Positions 41,756-49,956 of a stretch of DNA of 64,000 bases are shown here, piece by piece. The position numbers were made by a program, and so were the translations under genes. The notes under the pieces are model-generated. The model was not told where the DNA came from, ran no database searches, and worked only from the letters and a program-made list of their open reading frames with translations. Source of the DNA: Marinibacterium sp050389775 (GTDB lineage: Bacteria; Pseudomonadota; Alphaproteobacteria; Rhodobacterales; Rhodobacteraceae); NCBI RefSeq assembly GCF_050389775.1, contig NZ_CP177153.1, positions 1 to 64,000 of the forward strand, given 5' to 3'. Positions within the stretch are counted from its first letter, which is position 1. Every line of letters begins with the position of its first letter.

Positions 41756-42646
41756 CTATCCCGCCTGCCGGACCGGATCCAGGGAGGCGCTTGGCCAGTG
41801 CCGATCGATCTCCATGTCGGGGAAATGTGCCCGGATGAAGGTATAGGTGTCGGCATAGGTCTGCGCGACCTGTTCCATCGTGTCCCGGGAAATGGGCGCG
41901 CTCTTTTTCGAAACGTTGTGTTTGAACGCGTAATCGGGGTCTTTCAGATCAACCCCGACCGTGGCTTTCAGCCGGGCCCATTCGGCAGGGCTGTCGAGAA
42001 GGGTTTCGTAGAGACAGACGAAGCGGTCTTCGGGACGAAAGACCGCTTCGATGTTGCGGATGGTGTCCTGGTAGGTTCCGCGCAGGCGGGCATCGGCCGT
42101 GTTCATGGCCCTGAGCACGGCCTTCTCCTCGGATTGGGGGAAGACGTGGTCCGGTTTCTGATCGAGCTTGAGGCGCCGTTGCATGCGGACCGCGCTCCAG
42201 AGGCGTTCGACCGGATCACGCATCAGGAAGACACATTTCACCGTGATCCCGCGGTCGCGGAAGGCGCGCTGCACGGTTGCGAGGGTCTCGGCGCTCAGGC
42301 CGCTGTAGGACGGGGTGATGTCGCCGGTCAGGTCGATGCCGTCCTCGCGCAGCAGGCGGGCGAAGTAATCGTAATAGGCCTCGGGATCCGTGTAGAAGCC
42401 CAGCCATTTGAATTCGCGCCGCCGGGCATGTGCGAGCACGGCCTCGCGATCGGCATTGGCGGGCAACGCGGGCAGGCTGTCCAGCCGCTTGCGCAGCATG
42501 CCGAACATGTGCGGAATCGTCAGCACGTCGAGGACGTGGTACTCCTTCACGAACCCCATGTTCACGTTCGGGTTTTCGGAGATCTGCCGGTGCAGCCAGG
42601 TTGTCCCGGCCTTCTGTGCGCCAAGCCCCAGGACAAACGTCGTCAC
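41756..42646 (-). CDS. Sulfotransferase family protein
   Basis: The 296-residue protein starts MTTFVLGLGAQKAGTTWLHR, with the phosphosulfate loop at residues 8-15, and has GVDLKDPDYAF and VKCVFLMRDPVERLWSAVRM near residue 135, the 3'-phosphate motif. LTGDITPSYSGLSAETLATV is the acceptor-side segment seen in heparan-sulfate-type enzymes. It is the last of three tandem sulfotransferase genes, 73 bp after its neighbour. It is clearly different from the 285-residue pair and probably sulfates another position. Confidence 0.88.
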   Translation of the reverse strand: MTTFVLGLGAQKAGTTWLHRQISENPNVNMGFVKEYHVLDVLTIPHMFGMLRKRLDSLPALPANADREAVLAHARRREFKWLGFYTDPEAYYDYFARLLREDGIDLTGDITPSYSGLSAETLATVQRAFRDRGITVKCVFLMRDPVERLWSAVRMQRRLKLDQKPDHVFPQSEEKAVLRAMNTADARLRGTYQDTIRNIEAVFRPEDRFVCLYETLLDSPAEWARLKATVGVDLKDPDYAFKHNVSKKSAPISRDTMEQVAQTYADTYTFIRAHFPDMEIDRHWPSASLDPVRQAG

Positions 42647-42719
42647 GCCGGGAATCCTTGTTCTGCCTTCATGTCGGATGGTTCTGCCCGACGGGACACA
42701 TGCTCACCACTGGGGGAGG

Positions 42720-43502
42720 TTACCCGTACGAGAATAGTGTTTCAATCTTCCCCGCCGTCCGCGCCTCGGCGCAGAATTCGCGCCAGTTCGACACCTTCTG
42801 GTGGTAATTGGCCGCCTTGTCCTGCTTGGTGTGGTTCGAGGTCATCTTCTGGCCGGACACGGTCTTGTCCAGGCCCATCCCGGCCAGGGCGTCCAGGGCC
42901 ACGGCCAGGTGTTCGGAGGCCTCGCAGTTGATGTCGGCCTCGTAGGTCAGGATGCAATGCGGGTTGTCCAGTTTCGACAGTGATCCGTCGATCCAGTCGT
43001 ACCAATCCCTGCGCTGCTGGAACCACAGGTCGTAATCCGCGAAATCCAGGGTGATCTTCTGGCCGGTGGTGTTGGCCCCGGTCCATGTCTGCAGGGCCAT
43101 GGCCTTGCGGCTGCTGATGTAGCAATCGATGAGCAGCCGCTTGACCACGACGAACATCGTGCCTTCCCGGGCCATGAAGGGTTCCAGCGCGTCCCGTTTG
43201 AGATGTGCGGGGAAGATCTTGTAGGACAGGCTGTCATGGCCGTCCCGGGCGCAGGCCTCCGACAGGGCCTTGATGGCCCTGACAGGATCAGCCCGCATTG
43301 CCGCGGTCAGGGCCGGATCTTCCGGCTCCGTGGCCTCAAGCCCGAAGGTCGCGGCCAGGTCGCCGACATACTTCCTGCAGCCATAAGCGGATTGTCTATG
43401 GAAGATCTCCGCAAAGGAAGCATGTCCTTCGAGCTTTCCCCAGAGCGAGCACATGTAATTTGTGCCAGTGCGCGGCATCGCAAGAATGCAGACTTCCTTC
43501 AT
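42720..43502 (-). CDS. Stf0-like sulfotransferase
   Basis: The 260-residue protein starts MKEVCILAMPRTGTNYMCSL, where PRTGTNY at residues 10-16 is the phosphosulfate loop in the variant of the Stf0 group, which sulfates trehalose in mycobacteria. EGTMFVVVKRLLIDCYISSR near residue 115 is at the 3'-phosphate position, and LSYKIFPAHLKRDAL precedes it. The presence of a different sulfotransferase type between two others in tandem suggests a distinct acceptor. Neighbours are 73 and 71 bp away on the same strand. Confidence 0.78.
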   Translation of the reverse strand: MKEVCILAMPRTGTNYMCSLWGKLEGHASFAEIFHRQSAYGCRKYVGDLAATFGLEATEPEDPALTAAMRADPVRAIKALSEACARDGHDSLSYKIFPAHLKRDALEPFMAREGTMFVVVKRLLIDCYISSRKAMALQTWTGANTTGQKITLDFADYDLWFQQRRDWYDWIDGSLSKLDNPHCILTYEADINCEASEHLAVALDALAGMGLDKTVSGQKMTSNHTKQDKAANYHQKVSNWREFCAEARTAGKIETLFSYG

Positions 43503-43573
43503 CCGGTTTCCTTCATGACCTGTCCACTGCGTCTGTCGACGGGCCCCGGCGGGGCGGGGGCCCCGGAGGCATG

Positions 43574-44428
43574 TCAGAAATGACGTGCCCGCCAGGAGAC
43601 CGCCACGTCGGGAAACTCGTCTGCCAGCCGATCGTAAACCGGCCGGAACCGTTCTTTCATCCTCTCGTATATTCCGTCCGGAATATCCAGCGCTTCTCCT
43701 TCGTGGACCTTCTTTTGCGCCTGCGGAAACAGGGCCGGGTCAAAGTCCAGGCCGAGAAAGCCGATCGTCTCGCGCAGCAGGTCGAGCGGCCGCCGGGCCA
43801 CGTCGTCCATGAACAGCGTGAGCAGGCGGTCCCCGGGCACGTGGCGGCGCCAGCGGTCGAGGATTGCCGGATAATCCGCCCGGTCGCAGATGTCGTCGAG
43901 CAGCGCGAGTTCCTCAAGCGGGATGCCGCAGGGCGGGGTCCGGTGATGGATCATGCGGACATGTGACCAGCAGCGTTCGATCGGATCGCGCATCATGAAG
44001 ATGAACCGGGCGTCGGGGGCCAGCCCGAGGATATGGGCAATGCCGGTGTCGTCGAGCAGCGAGTATTCCGGGGTCATCTCGCCGGCGATCTTGCTGCCGG
44101 CGGCGGCAAAGATCTCGCGGTACCAATCGTCGTCGACGCCGCGCATGGTGATCAGTGTCAGCAGCCGCACGTAATGCAGGTTGAGCGGGTCGTTGTTGCG
44201 CACGTAGCTCGACAGCGAGCGCATGGCATGGCTGTCGCGGTGCTCCTGTGTCCAGCTGCGGTGGGCGGGGATGTGGACCTGGTTGAAGTATTGCAGTTCC
44301 TTGACCGGCGGCATCCAGATGCGCGGGTGGTGGGTCAGGTTGGCATGAAGCCAGGTCGTGCCGGATTTCTGCGCACCGATGCACAGGAAGTCGGGTGAGC
44401 GCGGCGGTGCGTCCAGGAATGGTTTCAT
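43574..44428 (-). CDS. Sulfotransferase, paralogue of the 36.6-kb gene
   Basis: The 284-residue protein has PDFLCIGAQKSGTTWLHANL at residues 12-31, PPVKELQYFNQVHIPAH, and FIFMMRDPIERCWSHVRMI near residue 143. These match segment for segment the protein of 36618-37475. Both end in a conserved ERFRPVYDRLADEFPDVAVS-like helix. It is the first of three tandem sulfotransferase genes. A duplication of a sulfotransferase with later divergence is the simplest reading, giving two related specificities for the same glycan. Confidence 0.88.
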   Translation of the reverse strand: MKPFLDAPPRSPDFLCIGAQKSGTTWLHANLTHHPRIWMPPVKELQYFNQVHIPAHRSWTQEHRDSHAMRSLSSYVRNNDPLNLHYVRLLTLITMRGVDDDWYREIFAAAGSKIAGEMTPEYSLLDDTGIAHILGLAPDARFIFMMRDPIERCWSHVRMIHHRTPPCGIPLEELALLDDICDRADYPAILDRWRRHVPGDRLLTLFMDDVARRPLDLLRETIGFLGLDFDPALFPQAQKKVHEGEALDIPDGIYERMKERFRPVYDRLADEFPDVAVSWRARHF

Positions 44429-44912
44429 CGTGCGAGGTCTTTCAATGGCTGGATGTCGGCCCCGGGGGTCCGAATGGCCGATCTAGCTTGTCCGCGCCGG
44501 AAGGCGACCCGGATATCCGGGGGGCGGCGGACCGGTGCCGTGGTCGTCGGGGAGGGCAGTGAAGGGAAATGGTCTTGCGCAGCCTGCAACTCTCTTGGTC
44601 CATGTGCCGGTCCGCAAACACGGGGTGTGCGACAGCAGATCGAAAGGTCCGGGCACGTCTGGCCGGATCAGAGTAGATGAGGCGGGGGTCTTGTCAATGA
44701 ATACCGGCCGGGTGCGGCAGGCCTGTGCCCGACCCCCGGGGCCGCGGCTCGTGGCGGGGACGGGGCCGGATATTTTTGAAGAGAAAGAAGCAGGGGGGCG
44801 GTCTTTGGGGCCGCCCCTTTTGCGTGCTGATGCCGGGGAGGGGCGGGGGCGAGGCGGGGCGCCCCCATCTGTTCCTGTCAGGCCCCGATCAGACCCGGTC
44901 AGCCGATGCCGG
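44429..44912. other. Gap between sulfotransferase run and Wza-like gene
   Basis: The left part up to about 44700 should hold the promoter of the minus-strand sulfotransferase run; no box is clear. The right part holds the dispersed repeat and terminator hairpin (44738-44817) after the Wza-like stop. Open frames here have no recognisable product. Confidence 0.4.
44738..44817 (-). repeat. Dispersed repeat half copy with terminator hairpin (copy D)
   Basis: The core GAAGAGAAAGAAGCAG with the flank GTGGCGGGGACGGGGCCGG matches the copy at 47880-47936 over about 55 bp. Read from the Wza-like gene on the minus strand, a hairpin (44795-44801 with 44811-44817) is followed by CTGCTTCTTTCTCTTC, so it looks like an intrinsic terminator. 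Confidence 0.7.
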
Positions 44913-46028
44913 TCAGAGCGAGTTGGCCGCGTTGAAGACGCCGAAGAACTGGCCGAAGATCTGCGAGATGGTCAGGACATCGTTGATCGGCGATTCCGTG
45001 GCGATGACCACGTCACCCGAATTGACCGGGAAGTTGCGGGCCGAGAACAGCCCGTCGAAATTGGTCAGGTCGACCGAAAAGACCACCCGCGTGTTGCGCG
45101 GGCCGCGCACGCCGGGGCTGACGGCCGAGGACGGGTATTCGCGCAGGATCAGCAGGCCGCGCGGATCGGCCAGGCGTTCGTTGACGCCGCCGATGATCGA
45201 GATGGCGTCCATGGCCGAGACATCATCCTTGGGGAAGGTGTGCAGGGCCTCGGTGCCGGTGGCGCCGAAGGACAGGAAATAGCGCCGGTCGTCCTCGACG
45301 AAGACCTTGTCGCCGCCGCGCAGCAGGGTGTCGTAGCCCGGGTTGTCGAGCAGGCGTTCGATCGAGGTGCCATAGATCGACGCGCCGCGGACCAGGCGGA
45401 TCTGGGGGTTGTTGATGCCCGTGCGCACGCCGCCGCCGGCGGCGATCAGGCTCATCACCGAATAATTGCGGTCGGGCATCGGGTAGGTGCCCGGCGCGCC
45501 GACCCCGCCGACCAGCTCGACCGAGTTGCTGCGGCCTTCGGTCATCGACAGCTGGACCTGGGCCGAGGGCACGATGGCCTCGAGCTGGGCCTGGATCTCG
45601 CGGCGGGCCAGGTCGGGGGTCAGGCCGACGACGCTGACATCGCCGATATAGGGCACGAAGACCGTGCCGTTGGGCGCCACCCGGCTTTCGTCCAGCTGCA
45701 CGGCGCGCTGTTCGGTGCCGGTCAGCAGCGAATTGTCGGAACTGTCCCAGATGGTCAGGTTCAGCACGTCGCCGGACTGGATGATCTGGCTGCTGGCCCC
45801 GGTGGTCTTGCCGATCCAGCCGATCCGCTCGATCTTGCCGGTCACGGGCCATTTCTCGACCGTGGGCAGGAAGGCCCGGGTCACCCGGTAGACGGCGAAT
45901 TCGTTGTTGTCCTCCGCCACCTGGCTCAGGATCTCGTTGCTGGCCGGGCCGCTGGCGGGCAGGCGGCCGCAGGCGGCAAGAGCAAGACAGGTCAGGGCGA
46001 TCAGGCAGAAGCGGATCGGGTGGATCAT
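44913..46028 (-). CDS. Wza/KpsD-like polysaccharide export lipoprotein
   Basis: The 371-residue protein has a lipoprotein signal ALTCLALAAC, with Cys-20 as the lipidated residue, so it goes to the outer membrane. IQSGDVLNLTIWD and PNGTVFVPYIGDVSVVGLTP are the polysaccharide export (Poly_export) domain; LVGGVGAPGTYPMPDRNYSV and the later FPKDDVSAMDAISIIGGVNE are SLBB-type ligand-binding repeats. The C-terminal segment would form the outer-membrane helix ring. The length is near that of Wza (about 380). It would open the outer membrane for the exported glycan, with the KpsE-like and KpsM/T-like proteins encoded downstream in the window. It is divergent from the epimerase gene across 88 bp. Confidence 0.9.
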   Translation of the reverse strand: MIHPIRFCLIALTCLALAACGRLPASGPASNEILSQVAEDNNEFAVYRVTRAFLPTVEKWPVTGKIERIGWIGKTTGASSQIIQSGDVLNLTIWDSSDNSLLTGTEQRAVQLDESRVAPNGTVFVPYIGDVSVVGLTPDLARREIQAQLEAIVPSAQVQLSMTEGRSNSVELVGGVGAPGTYPMPDRNYSVMSLIAAGGGVRTGINNPQIRLVRGASIYGTSIERLLDNPGYDTLLRGGDKVFVEDDRRYFLSFGATGTEALHTFPKDDVSAMDAISIIGGVNERLADPRGLLILREYPSSAVSPGVRGPRNTRVVFSVDLTNFDGLFSARNFPVNSGDVVIATESPINDVLTISQIFGQFFGVFNAANSL

Positions 46029-46116
46029 GGGAGGGTGCAGCCTGTATTTCCGTGCTAGATGCGGAAACGTTAATGGCCGGGAGCCGGGGGAGGGTCAAAC
46101 CATTCTGCCAGAAAAC

Positions 46117-47055
46117 ATGCAAATTCCCGCCATATTGGTCATGGGGGCAACAGGTCGCCTCGGTCGCATGCTGCAACGCCACTGGGCCGGGCCGGGCGGG
46201 TTGCCTGCCGGGGCGGTGACATGGGGTGCCCGGCAGGCCGGGCCGGGGGCCATCGCCGGCGCGCGGCTGCAGCCCTGCGATCCGCTGGCCGATCCGGAGG
46301 GGCTGGCCGCCCTGGCCCGGGGCCGGCGGGCCGTGCTTTGCCTGGCCGGGGTCACCCCGGCGGCGGCGGCCCGGGGCGTGGCCTGGGCCGATGATACCCA
46401 GCTGGCCCTGGCCGCCCTGGCCGCGGCCGAGGCCGCCGGGGCCCATGCCTTCGTCTGTTCCTCGGCGGCGGTCTATGGCCGGGCCGGGGGGGTGTTGCAG
46501 GAAGACGCGGCGCCCAGCCCGGCCGCGCCCTACGGCGAATCGAAGGCCGCGATGGAAGCCGCGGTGCTGGAGCGGGCCGGCCGGACGGGGCAGGGCGTGA
46601 CGATCCTGCGCATCGGCAATGTCGCCGGGGCCGATGCCATCCTGGGCGGCTGGCGCGCGGGGTTCACGCTGGACCGCTTCGCCGATGGCACCACCCCGGC
46701 CCGCAGCTATATCGGCCCGGCCGGGCTGGCCCGGGTGCTGGCCGGCCTCGCCGGGCTGGCCGGCCGGCAGACCCTGCCGCAGGTGCTCAACATCGCGGCG
46801 CCCGGCCCGGTTGCCATGGGCGCCCTGCTGGATGCCGCGGGCCTGGCCTGGACCCCGCGCCCGGCCCCCGACACGGCCATCGCGCGGGTCGAACTGGCCA
46901 CCGACCGGCTGCAGGGCCTGGTGCCGCTGGATCCGGCCAGCCCCGGCGGGCTGGTCGCCGAATGGCAGGCCGACAGGGAGATCGGAGACACCGAAGGCGC
47001 AACGACCGGCCCGACGACCCGGAAGACGGGCGGCGAGACGGGCGCGCCGGGCTGA
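46117..47055 (+). CDS. NAD-dependent epimerase/dehydratase (extended SDR)
   Basis: The 312-residue protein starts with ILVMGATGRLGRMLQRHW, the GxxGxxG nucleotide-binding loop, and has AFVCSSAAVYGRAGG with the conserved serine and PYGESKAAMEAAVLE with the YxxxK pair. TILRIGNVAGADAI is the usual sugar-pocket loop. It likely interconverts a nucleotide-sugar. The substrate is not clear. The C-terminal 25 residues are low complexity. It is followed by a repeat-type terminator at about 47151-47178 and the sugar transferase gene. Confidence 0.82.
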   Translation: MQIPAILVMGATGRLGRMLQRHWAGPGGLPAGAVTWGARQAGPGAIAGARLQPCDPLADPEGLAALARGRRAVLCLAGVTPAAAARGVAWADDTQLALAALAAAEAAGAHAFVCSSAAVYGRAGGVLQEDAAPSPAAPYGESKAAMEAAVLERAGRTGQGVTILRIGNVAGADAILGGWRAGFTLDRFADGTTPARSYIGPAGLARVLAGLAGLAGRQTLPQVLNIAAPGPVAMGALLDAAGLAWTPRPAPDTAIARVELATDRLQGLVPLDPASPGGLVAEWQADREIGDTEGATTGPTTRKTGGETGAPG

Positions 47056-47150
47056 TCCCCGCCGCCCGGCCCGGTTTCGCCCGCCCGCGCCCCGACCCCC
47101 GCTTCGCCCCGACCCCCGCCCGCGCCTCCGGCGGGGCCTTGCGCCGCGGC

Positions 47151-47178
47151 CCTGTCTTCTTCTTGGTCCAAATACCCG
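47151..47178 (+). terminator. Terminator-like tail after epimerase gene
   Basis: A G+C-rich stretch is followed by CCTGTCTTCTTCTTGG and TCCAAATACCCG, the same type of tail as the dispersed repeats and, in inverse, the left arm of copy C after parA. It likely ends the epimerase transcript or pauses it before the sugar transferase gene. Confidence 0.45.
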
Positions 47179-47249
47179 ACGCAGCGCTTGCCGCCCGAAC
47201 CGGCCCGGGGCCCCTTGCGCAACGCCGCCGCCCGCGCCATGAACCGCGC

Positions 47250-47864
47250 ATGACACCTGCCAAGCGCCTGCTCGATCTCTTCTTCGCCGCTCTCCTGGTC
47301 GTGCTTCTCGGCCCGGTCATGCTGGGCCTCGTGATCTGGCTCTGGGTGAAGCAGGGCCGGCCGCTGTTCTACGTGGCCGAGCGGATGAAGGCCCCGGACA
47401 CGCCCTTCATGCTGTGGAAGCTGCGCACCATGACCGTGGTCGACGAGGATGCCGGCGTGTCGGGCGGCGACAAGGCCACGCGGGTCACCCCCGAGGGCGC
47501 CTTTCTGCGGGCCAAGCGGCTCGATGAATTCCCGCAGCTGTGGAACATCATCCGCGGCGATCTCAGCTTTGTCGGCCCGCGGCCGCCCCTGCGCGAATAT
47601 GTCGACCGTTTCCCGGAGATCTACGGTGAGGTGCTGAAATCGCGGCCCGGGGTCACCGGGCTGGCGACCATCGTCTATCACAAGCACGAAACCGCCCTGC
47701 TGGAGCGCTGCGCCACGCCCGAGGAGACGGATGCCGTCTATGCGCGCAACTGCGTGCCGCGCAAGGCCCGGCTGGACCTGATCTACCAGAAGAACCGCAC
47801 GATCTGGACCGATTTCGACATCGTCTTCCAGACCATCGGCAATCTCGTCCGGCGCGGCGGCTGA
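47250..47864 (+). CDS. Monotopic sugar-phosphate transferase (WcaJ/PglC type)
   Basis: The 204-residue protein has one N-terminal membrane hairpin (LLDLFFAALLVVLLGPVMLG, then LVIWLWVK) and the catalytic core of bacterial sugar transferases: PLFYVAERM, FMLWKLRTM, RLDEFPQLWNIIRGDLSFVG with GPRPPL. It transfers a sugar-1-phosphate to undecaprenyl phosphate at the inner-membrane face and so starts assembly of the repeat unit. The short length is that of the minimal monotopic class. It converges with the next GT2 gene. The sugar cannot be predicted. Confidence 0.92.
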   Translation: MTPAKRLLDLFFAALLVVLLGPVMLGLVIWLWVKQGRPLFYVAERMKAPDTPFMLWKLRTMTVVDEDAGVSGGDKATRVTPEGAFLRAKRLDEFPQLWNIIRGDLSFVGPRPPLREYVDRFPEIYGEVLKSRPGVTGLATIVYHKHETALLERCATPEETDAVYARNCVPRKARLDLIYQKNRTIWTDFDIVFQTIGNLVRRGG

Positions 47865-47879
47865 GGCGCGCCCCTGCCG

Positions 47880-47936
47880 GGAACCGCGGCCCGTGGCGGG
47901 GACGGGGCCGGATATTTTCGAAGAGAAAGAAGCAGC
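47880..47936 (-). repeat. Dispersed repeat half copy (copy E)
   Basis: The sequence CCGTGGCGGGGACGGGGCCG and GATATTTTCGAAGAGAAAGA with AGCAG repeats copy D almost exactly. It lies between the convergent sugar transferase and GT2 genes. On the minus strand it gives a G+C-rich segment followed by TGCTTCTTTCTCTTC, an end for the GT2 transcript. Confidence 0.7.
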
Positions 47937-48013
47937 AGGCCGGGGGCGAGATGCGGCCCGGGCGCGGCCAGGATCGGACCTGGACAGGGCCGGGGTGGCG
48001 CCGTCCGGCGGGG

Positions 48014-49090
48014 TCACATCCGCCGGGTCAGGGCCAGGGCGGGCAGGATCAGCCGGCCGGCCATGTCCGACCGCCGCGCGCCGCTTTCGCGCAGGGCGCG
48101 CAGGCGGGACGGGTCGTGCAGCAGCCGTTCGGCGGCGATGCGATGGGGGGGCAGCAGGCCCTCGGGCCGGGCGACCAGGGCGGTGAGGTTCTGTTTCACC
48201 CAGGCGCGGTAGCGCCCGCCGGCCAGCGCGCCCATGCGCTGCGCCCCGGCGATCAGCCCGCGATGGGCGCCCAGGGTCTGGCTGCCGTGCTGGCGGTAAT
48301 AAAGCACCCGGTCCTCGTGCACCCGGACCTGGGCGCCCACGGCGGTCAGGCGCAGGTAGATCCACCAGTCGTGGAAGGGCACATGGGCCGGCCCGCCGTG
48401 GCGCAGGGCGACCAGGGCCGGGCCGTTCAGGGTCAGGGTGTTGCCGGCCAGGATGTTCTGGACCAGGGCATTGTGGAAGGACGGCGGGGGCAGGCGCCGC
48501 GCGCGCCGGCGGGTCGGGGTCAGCGCGGCATCGGTTTCCACGGTATGGGCGGCCGAGACCGCCGGATGCGCCCGGTCGAGCATCGACAGCCCGACGGTCA
48601 GCCGGTTGGGCCGCCAGACATCGTCCTGGTCCGACAGGGCCACCGGCCCGACCGGCAGCTCGGGATCGCAGAGCAGCGACAGGAAATTCGCGGCCGAGCC
48701 GCGCCCCGGTCCGCGTTTCAGCACGATCTCGCGCTCGGGATGGCGGGCGGCAAAGGCCTGCAGGATCTCCCAGGTGCCATCGGTCGAATGATCGTCGGAG
48801 ACCCAGAGCGCCCAGTTGTCGTGGTCCTGTTCGAGATAGCTGTCGAGCTGGGCCTGCAGGAAGCGCGCGCCGTTCCAGGTGGCCAGAAGGATGCGCACCG
48901 GGCCATCCCCCGTGCCGCCTCCCATGCCGCGTCCCGGGCCACCCCGGGCCGCCGCGGCGGGCACCGCGCCCGGGGCGGGCGGGGGCCGGACGGCCCCGGG
49001 ACCCAGCCGGGCCGAGAGCGTGTCGGGTAGCCTCTCCGCCGGGGCGGTGGCCTCCGGGTCGCGATCCTTGCCGCCCTGCGGTCCGGGCAT
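48014..49090 (-). CDS. GT2 glycosyltransferase, rhamnosyltransferase-like
   Basis: The 358-residue protein has a disordered Pro/Gly/Arg head of about 65 residues and then PVRILLATWNGARFLQAQLD, the GT2 start, WALWVSDDHSTDGTW, and GPVALSDQDDVWRPNRL, whose SDQDDVW matches the DxD motif of RfbF-type rhamnosyltransferases. FHDWWIYLRLTAVGAQVRVH holds the acceptor-side HDWW, common in that group. Given rmlABCD in the same window, dTDP-rhamnose is the most likely donor, though this is inferred. It ends five bases after the permease gene's stop region on the same strand and is probably co-transcribed with it. Confidence 0.82.
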   Translation of the reverse strand: MPGPQGGKDRDPEATAPAERLPDTLSARLGPGAVRPPPAPGAVPAAAARGGPGRGMGGGTGDGPVRILLATWNGARFLQAQLDSYLEQDHDNWALWVSDDHSTDGTWEILQAFAARHPEREIVLKRGPGRGSAANFLSLLCDPELPVGPVALSDQDDVWRPNRLTVGLSMLDRAHPAVSAAHTVETDAALTPTRRRARRLPPPSFHNALVQNILAGNTLTLNGPALVALRHGGPAHVPFHDWWIYLRLTAVGAQVRVHEDRVLYYRQHGSQTLGAHRGLIAGAQRMGALAGGRYRAWVKQNLTALVARPEGLLPPHRIAAERLLHDPSRLRALRESGARRSDMAGRLILPALALTRRM

Positions 49091-49095
49091 CGGGC

Positions 49096-49956
49096 TCAGA
49101 GCTCCATCAGTTCGCGGTAATGGCGCGACAGGAACAGCATGCCGGTCACCCCGACCACGGCGCTGACCAGGAAGACATAGAGCGGGCTGGCATAAAGCGC
49201 GTCGTAATGGATGTAGAACCCGGCCCGGATGGTGCCGATGCAATGGACCAGCGGGTTCCACCACAGCCAGCCGCGGAACGGGTCGGGCATGCTGTCGTAG
49301 AGAAAGATCACCCCCGAGATGAAGACCAGCGGCCGGGTGAGGATCGACCAGACCCGGCCCCAGAGTTCGTATTTCATGAACAGGAAGCCGTTCATCAGGC
49401 CGACGGCCGTCGAAAAGGCGATGAGCATGCCGTAGCCGGTCATGATGGTGCCGAAATCGACCACGGTCTGGGTGTCGTAGACCGTGCGGATGAAGCTGAT
49501 GACGATGTAGGACACCAGGGCCTGGGTCAGCACGGTCAGCAGGAACCGGGCGATCAGCGTGTCGAAGAAGGTCACGCCGGGATAGGCCAGCAGCGAGCGC
49601 GAGCTGCGCACGGCGCCCGACACGCTGTTGGAAATCGCGCCGTACATGAAGAACGGCACCAGCCCGGTGGCGTAGAACATCGCGAAATTGGTGCCCAGGG
49701 CCGGGGTCCGGAACCCGGCCGAGAAGATCGCGGTCAGCACGATGATGCCCAGGGCCGGTTCCAGGATCATCCAGGCATAGCCCCCCGGCGACCGGCCGTA
49801 GGTGGCCGACATCTCGCGCAGGATCAGCGCCGAGATCGTCCGCCAGGTGGCAAAGCGCCGGTTGGTGCTGGGCGGCGGGGCCATGGCCACCGGCGGCGGG
49901 ATCAGCTCTTCGGGAATCGGGCTGCGGGGCGAGGAAGGATCGGATGTGGCCGTCAT
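49096..49956 (-). CDS. KpsM-like ABC polysaccharide exporter permease
   Basis: The 286-residue protein belongs to the ABC-2 family of capsule and O-antigen exporters. A hydrophilic head of about 50 residues leads to FATWRTISALILREMSATYG, the conserved cytoplasmic helix before the first membrane span, and then six hydrophobic segments, for example YAWMILEPALGIIVLTAIFS and MFYATGLVPFFMYGAIS. PLVFISGVIFLYDSMPDPFRGWLWWNPLVH is the usual re-entrant C-terminal part. It works with the KpsT-like ATPase encoded at 52115-52831 on the other strand. ATG at 49956 was chosen over the upstream ATG at 50025. The GT2 gene follows five bases on. Confidence 0.9.
   Translation of the reverse strand: MTATSDPSSPRSPIPEELIPPPVAMAPPPSTNRRFATWRTISALILREMSATYGRSPGGYAWMILEPALGIIVLTAIFSAGFRTPALGTNFAMFYATGLVPFFMYGAISNSVSGAVRSSRSLLAYPGVTFFDTLIARFLLTVLTQALVSYIVISFIRTVYDTQTVVDFGTIMTGYGMLIAFSTAVGLMNGFLFMKYELWGRVWSILTRPLVFISGVIFLYDSMPDPFRGWLWWNPLVHCIGTIRAGFYIHYDALYASPLYVFLVSAVVGVTGMLFLSRHYRELMEL

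Noticed and set aside
44453..44680. 75-codon plus-strand frame in the gap before the Wza-like gene
   Set aside because: No ribosome-binding site or family; it reads through likely promoter DNA of the sulfotransferase run.
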